A stretch of 64,000 bases of DNA from Muricea muricata. Taxonomy: Eukaryota; Cnidaria; Anthozoa; Malacalcyonacea; Plexauridae. The stretch is from the NCBI GenBank assembly GCA_963855995.1, contig OY979718.1:25472282-25536281 (forward strand), written 5' to 3'. Below, one piece after another: positions 13,777-34,079 of the stretch; position 1 is the first letter of the stretch, and every line of letters starts with the position of its first letter. The position numbers and the translations under genes are program-made. The notes under the pieces were generated by a model. That model was given only the letters and a program-made list of their open reading frames with translations, did not search any database and had not been told where the DNA came from.

Positions 13777-13920
13777 ATAATTTTGTGGAAACACCACGAA
13801 AATTCATAATCGCAAAACTTTCGATCCGCAAGCTCAGATTTTTATCAGTGCTAATAATAATCCGTTACTAATCGAAAGCTTTGCTATAGTAAATTTACGT
13901 GATGTTTCCACAAAATTATA
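13777..13920. mobile_element. MITE-like hairpin (~144 bp)
   Basis: ATAATTTTGTGGAAACACCA at the left is mirrored by TGATGTTTCCACAAAATTAT at the right. ACTTTCGAT/ATCGAAAG continues the stem inward. Non-coding. Confidence 0.7.
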
Positions 13921-14349
13921 TCCCAAGATTGTTGGTCTCAAGGACAAGCACTTATAAGTGCGACCGCAACCTTTTTGCTTCACAGAAACGTGTTCAAAAC
14001 GTATTTATAGTTTAACTTCATAATGTCTTAATCATGTAGGCCTACAGTAGTCCCGAAGCAAAGTGTGGTACAGCCAAAACATCACAAACTGTAAGTTTCC
14101 TTTTTTCTGCAATTATTCTCCAACGCAGTTCACACTTCTTGATATTTAGGCAAGGTCTATGCAGTTTACCGTCTTTCCAGAACTATGCAGACTAACTTGA
14201 AAATACAGCCGTATTTCGGAAACTTGAATTGTCCCTGGGAAAACAGATATATGTAAGAAAGTGTAATAATTATTATAGCAATTTGAAATCGTTGTAAATA
14301 TCACATAACACGGGTTAAACTAGACCCATTTTACAACAATTATCAACTA

Positions 14350-14991
14350 CAGGGTGACCCCCCCCAAAAAAAAACGGAGTCCAACTTTTAAGATTGATTG
14401 CTGAATGAAAACTTGATCATATAAAGTGAATATATTTTTTGATAGCTTGTTCATTTGCCTTTCGAACAAGGCATTCCTTGTCTACTTGAAGCAAGTGATA
14501 AGGCCACAGGAACAATTTTAGCGCAAGTGCTCAATTTGAGATGCCCCAAAAAAGCACATAATTTGGTGCCATGGATGGGTAGTTTTAGACTAATGTTCAC
14601 TTAATGTTCCACACCAAAAGTAATTCTCCTTGTTGAAAATCATTTTATACTAATTAACACAATTACACAAAATATCGATAAAAAATATGAATGTTTTTTC
14701 TGATTGAGATTGAAATTAAATGGATCTTATTGCAATTAAATGCATTCACCACATTTTATGACTTAATGCATGAGACAGTGATTAGTACTTTCTTTTGAGC
14801 TGTCTTTAAGACAAAATTTACTGTACATTGGCCTTAAACACACTTTTATTACAGAAGATCAACAAACCACGAAAAATAAGAAAGCTGAACGAGTACACTT
14901 TTAAACGAGAATAAACACTAGTTTCATTCCTTAATAATCTCTTCAAGATTTGAACCTGAATGCAGAACTCCGCTTTTTCTGGGGACACCCG
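14350..14991. mobile_element. putative Tc1/mariner-type MITE (~640 bp)
   Basis: CAGGGTGACCCC followed by an A run and CGGAGTCC is mirrored at the right by GGAACTCCG-like sequence, TTTTTCTGGGGACACCC. CAGGGTG-type termini are common in Tc1/mariner-derived elements. Non-coding interior. Confidence 0.6.
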
Positions 14992-15445
14992 GTACATATA
15001 GACCCATCCCCCTATTGAATAACAATGGTCTTAATTCAAGTTTCTGAGTTTTACCAAACGTACAGTGTATGTTAAAATTTCTAAAAGAAGAATAGACAAA
15101 TTTAAGGGCATTTAATATATTATTGTGTATTGGCGCACACCTAATAAAATTGTACCCATATATTACATCATATAAATTGTAAATATTTTTACAGCCATAA
15201 CATTTGTATTTTATAGTATTTCTCCATTAAATTTTGCAATTACACTAATTTTGGTGTCCTCTTTCTAAATATGATGATAGATTTTCCGTTTCTGTGCTTA
15301 AATCAAAATTTGAGGTAGCTAAATTTGTCTATTTTCGCGTTGCTATTTTATAGCTGCTTGTAAGATGTAACGATGTCACTTCTTCCTACGTACATTATTT
15401 CGTCTGTTCGCTGTGCGTGTGTGCGTACTGTACGTGGAAAACTAA

Positions 15446-15647
15446 GTGCACACGGTGTCGTTTCCGAGTGTTTTCATTCCGAATTATTTCAAAAATCTCC
15501 CGACTTGTTGACATAATTTATTGAAAACCAGCAGAAACCTTGTCCGAAAGAAAAAACTAAAAACTTCATGCGATCAGAAATTTTTATAGTTCATATCGTT
15601 TTCATTTTGACTGTTGTGAAAACGCTCGCAAAAGACCCCGTGTGCAC
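15446..15647. mobile_element. MITE with ~30-bp inverted ends
   Basis: The left end GTGCACACGGTGTCGTTT continues as CCGAGTGTTTTCA. The right end is its near-exact reverse complement, TGAAAACGCTCG followed by CAAAAGACCCCGTGTGCAC. Non-coding. Confidence 0.6.
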
Positions 15648-15814
15648 GGAATTAGTTTAATTTACATACTAATTTTACCTGATGCTGTTGTCATGGGTCT
15701 TGTACTCCATAATAGTGTTCATTGGTAAACTTAAAACACGCTTTAAAGTATCTCTAAATTATAATATAAACATATTGTACAGCAACTACACATTATTCAC
15801 GTTATCATTCAAGC

Positions 15815-15912
15815 AGTATGGCTATCAAGCCGCATAGGAGTCGCGTCAAGTGGTTTGATACCTTATCCTGGTAGTGACAGCTTGATCACAGGAGGTTCGA
15901 TTCCATACGGAT
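15815..15912 (+). repeat. tRNA-like sequence (SINE head or tRNA pseudogene)
   Basis: GTCAAGTGGTTTGATA resembles an A box and GAGGTTCGATTCC is a near-consensus B box, about 50 nt apart. GTATGG/CCATAC can pair at the ends, but the T stem has mismatches and no sound anticodon arm appears, so it is not a working tRNA. Confidence 0.35.
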
Positions 15913-16233
15913 ATTATATCTTCCTATAATGTCGTGAGAATTACTGTAGTTACATAAACATGTGCTTTTCCTTAATAGCCTAATTAAATCATCAAATTTA
16001 TAGTACGCGACCGGTGCAAAGGAGAAATAAGTACAGACGTTTTATTGCAATCGATAATCTTATCCTCCTCCTTAAAGGTTGGCTGATTTAAAAGTGAAAG
16101 GTATTAGAGATCAACTAAAAGTCGACTGTTCCAATATGAGATGACAGATATTAAAATTAACAAGGAAGATGTATCAATATTTGTCGTTTTCGACCACGCA
16201 CGATATGATATACATGTCCAGGAGCAAACCAAA

Positions 16234-16546
16234 TATTATTAGTAGAATCATACTAGCATACTAATGCAAATGCTGTAATTTGATAGGCTACTATACTCGC
16301 TATCTATTCCACGATAGATAAGACTGTTGTTCGCGAGTAGCAAAACAACAATTTCCCTAGGGTATTTTTTTCTATTCAAAGACAATGCGTAGTATTATTT
16401 GTAAACAAAATGGCTTATGAACCAGTTATTTATCTCTTTAAATCAATTATCAATGAATCAATTATTTATCTCTACTAAATTATCTCAGATTACTCGCTTT
16501 CAATTTCCCCACCGCATAGAAATGTCGAGCTCGTAATGTAATTGTT
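16234..16546. repeat. dispersed non-autonomous repeat, copy 2
   Basis: Second copy of the 8801-9093 repeat in the same orientation, with the same block order and scattered substitutions. It has a small insertion after GATAGATA. Confidence 0.75.
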
Positions 16547-18062
16547 AATTATTTTTAATTAAAAATAGACCATCAAGTATATATTGCAAAGAGCTGCATG
16601 CAATTATAGCTTATACTTCGCCCAACGGCTCCGATCCAAACTGTACATACCTGGAATCTAATAGAAATTACAGCCCCACAAATCTCTTCGCCAACCATAA
16701 ACTGCTCTCCTAAAATTGCCAATATCTAAAAAGAAAATGTTATTCATCAACTAAGCAATGACGCTAAGTGCAAACAAACTAATAAAAATACTTGAATAAT
16801 AAGATAATGCCTGGATAGCACTGTTGAAATAGGCAGATGAATATCCACTGTAGTAACATTGTGTCTTTAGGAATTCTTTACAGGATGAAGGTTCAGAGCT
16901 GTTAAACGTACTGTATTACAATGAATTGGTCAAAATGTATTGCCGGCTTTTTTGTGGGGTTTTTTTATGGAATATGATAGCATTTGGTTTATGATGTTTA
17001 CAACAGCACAGCCATGTTTGTCCCTTGTTTCAGCATTGTCCAGCTTTTTTTGTAAAATTTAGCAGAATTTGTTTAATATGTACCCTATGTATTCTACACA
17101 AAAGGAAATGACAATTAATTTTGTACAAATTTTAGCATGATCAACAGCAATGTTATATTTTTTATTCATTTACTATATAACAAGACAATGTCAAAGCCAC
17201 TTTAAAATAATCACATCAAGATAATTATATTGCCCCGAACGCTTATCGAACAGAGAATGCATAAAGCAAGAGGACTATTTACAGTCTCTAACAAGTCAGA
17301 ATTGATCATTTTCATATAAATACAGCTATAATTGCAATTAAGGCTGTCTTTCCAAAAGCGTAAACTATGAACTATGAGCGCGAAAGGGATGATGGATTAC
17401 GGTTCTGCACTCGGGAAACTGTGTTTGCTGCAAGTAGCTTTGCCGTCGTAAGTTTCTTGTGTGCCCTCCATGCTGTTTGAGAAATAATTCCGAGTTTAAA
17501 GGTGGATATATACAATACCCCAGTACACAGTTTACGCTTTTGGAAGAACAAAAGCGCTTTATTGAATTAGCTGTATACTATAATTAGAATATATTATAAT
17601 TTGAAAATATAATATGGAAAATACTGATAGTTTATGAAGATAAACAATCAATTATTACATATTGTAAACTTACCAAATTTTCCCAAAATCGCGAGGCTAA
17701 GCCTTTCCTTAGCCTGACAATCCATTTTCCTCCGCGTTTATTTGCTTCGTCCTACAGTAAAAAATATGAAATTCGCTGATACAGACAAGATTTTATCTGT
17801 CTTTTTTGTTAATCTGATGTTGAGCATCGTTCACGAAACATTAAGTTCTAATATCTGAAGACACAATTATATTATTTATATTTATTATATAAAGTACAAT
17901 GCTTTATAAGGATTTCGGGCACTGATAAAACTGATAATCTCACATGTGAGATTATTTATGATAATTTCACATGTGAAAATTATCGCTTTTCAAACAATCA
18001 CCGATCATGGCTTCTGGACATTTTATATTGCTAGAAAAACCTGAAATACAACAAACAGAAAA
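16547..18062. other. gene-free stretch with a small inverted repeat
   Basis: CTTTCCAAAAGCGTAAACT (17348-17366) is mirrored by AGTTTACGCTTTTGGAAG (17529-17546), giving a possible ~200-bp MITE. At 17941-17990 two CACATGTGA palindromes lie in an AT-rich hairpin. No gene is seen. Confidence 0.4.
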
Positions 18063-18202
18063 ATACATGGATGCTTGGAAATACCAGATTTATTTCTCGG
18101 GTTGAACATGATATTTCTCACTCGTTCGCTGCGCTCACTCGCTCGTGAGATATCATGTTCAACACTCGAAATAAATCTGGTATTTCCGCGCACCCATGTA
18201 TT
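18063..18202. mobile_element. long hairpin / MITE core
   Basis: ATACATGG..GGAAATACCAGATTTATTTC at the left is mirrored by GAAATAAATCTGGTATTTCC..CCCATGTAT at the right. TGAACATGATATTTCTCAC pairs with GTGAGATATCATGTTCA. The loop is the CGTTCGCTGCGCTCACTCG type. The nearly perfect arms suggest a recently active non-autonomous element. Confidence 0.75.
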
Positions 18203-18763
18203 ATTCTCTATGTATAATGCATTTATCAGCACATGTAATTCTTATTAATCATACTAAGCTGATTTTGTACGCACGAAATGATGCACACAACTGATAATTA
18301 AAAAAAAATTTACATGCCTCCCACATTGGCTTAATTCCATCCTTGAACAGGTGATAGTCGCAATGTCCAGTTAACTCACTCGGATGAACCAACCAACTGT
18401 ACAGCGACCAAAACTGTTCAACCTTATTAATAAAGTTGGAAACACTCGGTAAATATCAGTCGCGAAATCGCAGATGATATTCATACAAGCATTCCTCACA
18501 AAACGTGACCAGGATTAATAGAGTAAATATTATTAAAACTTCAGACATTCGTTTTAAAGATTTATTAAAGCGAGCTTTAGCTTTGGAAATGTAGTTTCAT
18601 GATTGTGTAATTCAAGAAATGTTCAAACCGATGTTATTCTTAAAAAAGTTACTTCTTAAATACTTATTACTTAAGTAGGGGCCAGTTGTTCAAAAGTGGG
18701 TAAAGTTAACCTTTGGTTAACGTAAATTTAAAAAAATATCCTAACAACTTTTTTATAAACTTA

Positions 18764-18990
18764 GGGCCGGTTGTATCAAAGGCGTTTAGGTTAAACGGTG
18801 GATAAGTCAAAAATATAAACAAACCAGGTAAATTTATTTGACTTGAGAAGCACAATTATATGCATAAAACTTAATATCTATTCCATTAAACTCTTAATCT
18901 CGGTTCCGTACTAGATTCAAAAGTGATTTTTAAATTTCACTTATCCACTGCTTAACGGTTTCAGCGAAACGCCTTTGATAGCACCGGCAC
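18764..18990. mobile_element. MITE (~227 bp)
   Basis: GGGCCGGTTGTATCAAAGGC at the left is mirrored by GCCTTTGATAGCACCGGCAC at the right. GGTGGATAAGT pairs with ACTTATCCACTG further in. A fragment with a similar start (GGGCCAGTTGTTCAAAAG) lies at about 18679. Confidence 0.65.
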
Positions 18991-21900
18991 TTGGAGATAT
19001 TTCTTCAGAAATGTTTGTCTGATAAATTACTGTAGTTTTAATTTCTGATGCTTGAACAAACCCCAGACATTCAAAAAATAATACAATTCAGAAACTTCAT
19101 AAAATGTATGTACAAACTCTAAGTTAAACTTTAATTGGGTTAAAACCAACCCAGCTTTGAACAAGGTGCTTTCTGCATGGGTTTCTAAAAGTTGTACAAA
19201 CTGAAATCAATAATAAACATTTGTTATGGTGCCTGCCCTTACACTTGCAAACCTTCCAACAAGTTTTATATTGTCTGCGTAATTGAACTGCTGTTTTCCA
19301 GGAGGTCGCTTCGAAAACCATAAAGCGTAAGGGAACTGTAGCTGATGTTCATTTTCACCAATTACTAATGGAGCTGGTTTCGTCTATCAAGCAAAAATGG
19401 GATAATCATTGCATGTATAAACGTAAAATAGACTTTACAATTTATTGTTTGCCTATTTTCTTTTATAGCATACAGCATGAAGCGAATGAGGGTTAAGTGT
19501 TTTATATTATTACATAATTGTCATAGCAATGTTTATGCAAGCTAAAAACTGTTACCCACTGTACATGAACTTAAATGAACTGTTTTAAAACATTTAATAA
19601 AACACTTGATAGGAAAAAATACAGTAGGAACATTTGAAAGCCAAATTGGCCAAAAAATAAGAACATCTACATGTAAACTAGGCAAAACTTTACTGGTGCA
19701 AATAAAAAAAGTGAAATATATACAGTGCACAATATATGTACTTACACAGCAATACTAATAGTCGATACCAAGAAGACTTACATATGTTTCATAACTTGCC
19801 TTTTTATTTTCCTCATCAACTTGTTCCTCAGCAAGTTCTTCATCTCCACTGTCACTGTTCTGGGAATCTTCTAGGTTTAATCTGTATTTTGTTAAAAATT
19901 GAACATTTTGTTGAAGCATTAACTAGGGTACACTTCCAGTAACTATGATTTTTTGAAATATGGCAAGTTTAATTTATAGGTTTACCATCACACTAGTAGT
20001 CCACCAAAGTATAAAAAAAAGCACTCCCACATGTAGACTTATTTTGACCTACTGCTTTATATATTATTTCATTAAATGCCAATGGAACTGAACCTAAGTT
20101 ATAGTAACATGTCTGCATGATTAATGGAACTTTCAAAGTTTAAGTACTGGTACCAGTATCATTGTTGTACAGTGTATCTTTTTGAAAGTTAAACTAGATG
20201 TATAACTTTTAAACTTTAAATTTATTGTTCTCTTAATATCATGATCATAACTTTCAATCATGGTAGTTTATGTTCAGAAGCCTTCCACCAGGCTTCAATA
20301 TGACAATGAGTCATATTGTTGTCAAGTATATGGCCATCAAAAAGAAAGTCCTTTAAAAAGAAAGTACAGACAGCAGCCATTAGGCAATAAAAGTTGATGT
20401 GTAGCTATTATGAATACCCCTGTGTTACTTCAACCATTCCAACCCTCCCACTTTACTCAGACTGTCCTGCTTTGGACTACATTGTATGCTGTCCTGCTGT
20501 CCTGGGTTTATTCCATTAGTTCTGGGCAAAAGAGTAAGAGCTAGCTTCCAACTTTTTTAATGGCTATGCTCCTTAAATATGGCTAACATTGATAAATATT
20601 GATTTAACTGGTTTTGGTTCACACATAAACTCAGTGGGAGTTTTTAACTAAAACTGATTTTGTCAGTGATTAATTTTATGATGTATTTTACGTGGAGTAA
20701 CACAAGTGTAAGGCTATAAAATAGGCACAATTTTTGCAGGCTATGGCCCTATGAGATTTTGCAGGAGAAGATTTTCCCAGTTTTTAGGTACATGTATGCA
20801 AGTATACATTTCATACTGTGATAATAGTACACAGATCCCACATGAAAACCATTGTACTGACCAATCACCAATCAACAAAACACTGTAACTAAAAATAAGT
20901 ACTGCATGCTCAGCTTTATAGTTAATTTATGTGTGGTAAATTCTATGTCTGGATGGGCCAGTAATGTAACCCCACAATCCCCTACCCCAGGGATGCTTTT
21001 TTTTAATGTGTAGGTTAGCAATGTTATTAACTAAAGGTATTTAATCCTTGTTTTAGTTTCTGCATTTCTACACATTTGTTTAGACCCAGGTCGGAAAGTT
21101 TGTACTGCATACATGAGGTATTGGACACACAATTTTCTCAAGATTATGAACAAGCTGTTTATGTGCAAATCTTTGGCTATCCCCGAAAGGGGGCCCCCGG
21201 ACCTAGAAGGGAAAAATTTTACAGAATGGATGGGGATTACATTGTTTTTTATCCCTGCATACCGGGAGAAATTGCAACTTTGCAAAAACCTGTTGAATTA
21301 TGCATGTTTTAACAAAGCATCAAATTACAAATTTCATGAATCTATTTTTCCAGAGAACATTAATTTTGTTATTATACTAGGATACCTAAAATGTAGTAAA
21401 TGCTGCCGTACAGCAACTGCTAGAAGGAATAAAGTAATCTGAGTACACGTAGGGTTTGCTCAGCACCACATATGCTTTTAGCAAAGTAAACATGATATGC
21501 GACACCTTCACTGCAATTGCAATCATGAAAAATGTAAAGCCATATTCTGATCTGCCCTCAAAAGTTTTAATTAAAGCATTTGGTGATGCAGATTTCAGTG
21601 CTCAGTAAGCAATGCACCCTCAGAGTAAATACTGCCGCAGAAGGTTACCGCAAGAAGCAATAAATTGATCAGTGCAATGAATACATATCTATCAAATATC
21701 GGAAACTTGATACTGACTTAATTGTGCGACATATGTATGTGCGAGCACGATAAACAAAGCCAAAAAGATACAAGTGTATGATATGCGACATGCTATGCCT
21801 ATAATAATGAAATCATTTAAATATATCACCATATCTTGCCACAATCATAAAGCACCTGCAGCCGACCGACACAAGTTATACCACTTTAATGAAACAAATA

Positions 21901-23531
21901 CAGTAAGAACACGTGCTCGGTGAAGTTCACATATAGCAGCGTGTTGCATGTTGGTAAAATACCTTTTAACCAACATGCTTTGCGGCTCAGGCAAGATTGA
22001 AGCTGTACGAAATTAGTATGCTGCCTTGCTCGCTCGCTTAATGCTCGCTCGCTGCGGCAGCAAACATTTCTTTGTTTTTTTTTAATGTTGTTCGCATGCT
22101 TTGTTGTTTCAATTGCTATGTTTCAATATGTATTAATTTTAGGTGTTCTGGATCAAAGATGTTATTTTCGAATTTTATTTAGTTTTGATTTGATTTGAAG
22201 TGGTTTGGGGGGGGGAATGTTCAACACTGATCACATATTTTGCCCTGGAGGGCAGGGGGAGGGGTGATAATCAAAGTTTTTAACATGCTGGGGGAATGTC
22301 CCCTCCCACACATGGGGTCCCCCTTCCATGGATAGCCGAAGAAATGTGCATTAGGAAATTTTATGGGGAACTCTATGTTATTAAACCCAGGATTAAGTAA
22401 ACAAGACTTTAAACAACTGCCCAGTTTATATTGGGGGGATTTGATATGAATTGATTTGTAAATGATTAGTGCAAACAATGAACCAGTTTGGGAAAACCGG
22501 GGAAGAGTAGCACAGCTCCGTTTCAGCTATTAGATCAACTCTTGATTTGATTCAACCAATAGTAGCAATTGATGTATATATTAATATTGTACTTTCTATT
22601 GTTATAGCAAAAAAATTTTACTGAATTACAAAATGATCAGCTTATAAATAGTTTCAGTTCTGTGATATGCCAAAACCATGAAAGCCGAAAGCTAGGAGTA
22701 CTAAGGACAAGCATTAAATAAGAAGATAGAACAACAAATATATAGATTATAGATATAGTACATGTGTTTCAGTGTTTGTATCAGTATCTACAAATATCTA
22801 CAATTTAATCAAACATACTTACGCTTCAAATTTATTCATAGTTTGCCTCAAACCTCAAAGGCTTTAGAGCCCAAAGAAATGTAAAAGTTGCCAAGGGTAT
22901 TAAAAAATAAACTTTAGACAATTTTCAAAAATTTTCACAAAAAAATAGACCGTTTCCACCAACTATTCAAAATTTCTTACATAATTTTCTGACCACTGAT
23001 CATGAAGTGGAAGCTAAAAACGCAACTGCACTCACTGAAGGCCAGAGGATGCAGCAATGATAATCGCCTATACGTCATTCTGTATGTCAAATAGTTGACC
23101 ATCCATAAATGTAGTCATTGTTTTTTATGTTTATCATGAAACAATGCAATCACGAAGTGAACTACTGTGTAGTCTAATCAATTTCCCTATGTTAACCGCT
23201 TAGCGGATCATATTTCATTTTACTATTTCATATGATTTCATTTACTATTTCCGGTAAGAATTTACCGGAAATTACCAAATTAGATATTGACCGCAAGAAG
23301 CGAAATTTAACATAATCACGAGACATTCAAGTGTTTATCGTCGGAGTGAGTGTGGTGGGATGCAGCTACGGACTTAATAGCTAATAGACCATTCCATTAA
23401 ACTTTATCAGCAAAGAAAGATTTGTCTTGACACAGCTTTGGATATTTCAATAATTTAGGTACCTTGGTGCTGCCTTGTTAATATACTGCTTGTGCACATT
23501 GCCAGTAAAGTACTTGTTTTATGCATTGGGT
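18991..23531. other. gene-free stretch upstream of the S28 peptidase
   Basis: No gene was recognised over 4.5 kb. Two related segments in opposite orientation each encode a short FGYP.KG-like peptide: about 21076-21312 on plus and 22221-22478 on minus. They are probably two copies of one repeat. A (CTCGCTCG)-rich motif sits near 22030. The last few hundred bases should hold the S28 promoter, but no TATA or initiator is convincing. Confidence 0.4.
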
Positions 23532-31774
<8,243 letters not shown>

Positions 31775-32542
31775 TGCGATGACATGAATTTATTGGCGTA
31801 TATGATTTACGAATGAGCGAAAGCATTAATCGTCAAGTGATTGTATATTAATTTTTATATTAAATGTTAACTAAGTTAAAATTAAGCACAAAACGTAGCT
31901 TTGTGATCTGACTTTCACGATAGTTATAACCACTAGTTGATCAATAATATGATGAAACTACTGATATCATCAAGCAGTGGGAACTCTGGTGTATGCATCA
32001 AATTATTAGTCTCTTACAACACAATGATCAATTTTTGGAAGTTTTACTATTGTAGTTTCTTATCGTTGTAAAAGCTTTCTACACTTTAATAGCTTCATAT
32101 AGGAAGTTTAGGAGGATTTTCAAGACACTTCACAGATAACTGTTGCACGAAGGTGAAGCAAAACAAAATCATTATAACGTAATGTATTACCGCTCTAATA
32201 TCTCTAGAGTAAGCGACTCAATACACAATTGTTAGTTCTTTTTCAATCACGAAAGAGATGCAACAGATTTTTGTTCTGGTGGTTTGTTGTTTCTCTTGGT
32301 TTGCATACTTATCCAGCTAGTTTTCTTCATGATCAATATTCATCTAAGATCATCTCAAAGTGTCATGCCTTTTGTTTAATACGTTTGCAATCTCGTGCCC
32401 AGACCCCGCGATCCTCTTGGTCGAAGAACGAAGACTTTCGATCGTCTCAATCAAACATCCCGAATCCGCATTTGAGTTCATTCTAAGAAAGGCCTATCGG
32501 CGAAATGTCAGACAATGTACGGTAGTGCTAAATATTACTATA
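31775..32542. other. S28 3' flank, no further gene
   Basis: The stop codon ends at 31774. An ATTAAA at about 31858 is the nearest polyadenylation-like hexamer. Nothing else was recognised before the fold-back element. Confidence 0.4.
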
Positions 32543-33151
32543 CAGTGTGTCTAAAAAAACGAAACACAAACTCAACGGGCTGTCACGCATTACATTTTGA
32601 AACTGACGATATTTTTTAGCACAGCATAAAAGGTGAGTTAGTTTTCCTATGATGCTCTTCTTTTATCCTAACAACATGAAATGACCAAATACACTTCAAA
32701 TGAAAATGGCCGGTCGAAATCACATTCTTGCATCGTTGGAAATTGAATAAAAAACGCATAGTGAATTCCCAAGATATTTCCGAGATGGAATTAGAAATTA
32801 CTATGTTAAATTTGTGATGAACTAAAATCAGCCCAATTCAAGAGCGTAAGGCATGGTTCACATATGCCACCGACACCAGTGACGTCATTGTCTGTGACCG
32901 CTCTGTGAGTAAACGCTTACTTTATCCGCTACATAAATTTGAAAACTCAATTCCCAACGGTGCAAGAATGTGATTTCGATCATCAATTTTCATTTGAAGT
33001 GTACTTTCATCCTGTCACTTCATGTTGTTAAGATACAAGAAAAGTATCACTGGAAAGCTTAATAACTCCTCTTTCTTGCCTTGTGATAATTAAGTTGCTA
33101 AATTCAGCACGAGGCTGTCGAATTTGTGTTTCGTTTTTTTTAGACACCCTG
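32543..33151. mobile_element. fold-back Tc1/mariner-like MITE (~610 bp)
   Basis: CAGTGTGTCTAAAAAAACGA with AACACAAA is mirrored at the right by GTTTCGTTTTTTTTAGACACC with CTG. Further in, ACTTCAAATGAAAATGG and CGAAATCACATTCTTGCA are mirrored near 32960-33010, so most of the element is one long imperfect hairpin. The left edge is preceded by TA; the right TA is mutated. Confidence 0.75.
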
Positions 33152-33394
33152 TGCATAAATAGTATAATTTCTTTAGCAATTAATGGTTTTTAAGCATTCT
33201 AATTGGTTCCCACAGTATTGAACTCTGTAAAATTATAGACGGAGCAATAACTTTGCCGCCATCTTTCAAGCCAAATTGAAGGCCGCCATTGATATTCAGG
33301 AGCAACAAAGGTCAACCTGTTTTAATCTAAAAGATATTTGACTTAAAACAGGGTTAAAAGGGCGCTATTCTAGAGTTGAAAACAGCGTTTGAAA

Positions 33395-33442
33395 ATGGTC
33401 GACTTTTGCGGTAGAATACACTGGCTCAAGCTGGTCAGAACA
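33395..33442 (+). CDS. possible 5' coding exon, orphan
   Basis: An ATG is followed by 16 codons and a perfect splice donor (ACA then GTAAGT). Upstream there are CCGCCAT-type 5'-UTR-like sequences. No following exon was recognised, and the next gene is on the opposite strand, so this may be chance. Confidence 0.22.
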
Positions 33443-34079
33443 GTAAGTATTGGGTTTTTTTTCAAAATGAATGTTGTTTTTATATACTTTCACCAAATTA
33501 AACAAATGAAGGGAAAAAACCATTTTAGAATACAAATACAACAAAACGAAAACTTATTCTCTGAATAATTTTTTGATGATTTAAAAGTTGCGAAAAAAAA
33601 CTAGGGATCGTCATTTTTTTTTAAATATAATTACAGTTTTCACCTGACCTTAATTAATATAAATATAGTTTCTTAGACCTTTCTAAAATTTTCAATCTAA
33701 AATATAAATGATCTTTGAGTGATTAAGTGATTTAAAAGAATTTAAATGCTATATTTTGACAAACATGTTTTTCAAGTTTTCCACACTAAATTATATTAGT
33801 TCTTCAGGTATAGAGTCTGAAGTGCATATTTATTACACTTTAATATCATATAATTATTACCAAAAAATTATCATTATAGAAAACAACTCTAGTTGCCTCA
33901 GACTTGATGATTACAGGTTGTATATGGCCTTGTAATTGTTCAATACTAGCAAACAGACTTCGATACCACGTCATGTTCATGTTAATATTTCCGACGTTCC
34001 TGTTACCTGAAATCTCATCGTTAGTTCAATGCGTACGTTTATAATATATTTTCATACATTGCATAAAAAGCATTCATTT
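33443..34079. other. gene-free AT-rich stretch
   Basis: Very AT-rich and probably the 3' flank of the minus-strand membrane protein gene. No motif was recognised. Confidence 0.4.

Noticed and set aside
15815-15912. Functional tRNA gene
   Set aside because: A- and B-box-like motifs exist but the T stem and anticodon arm do not fold correctly.
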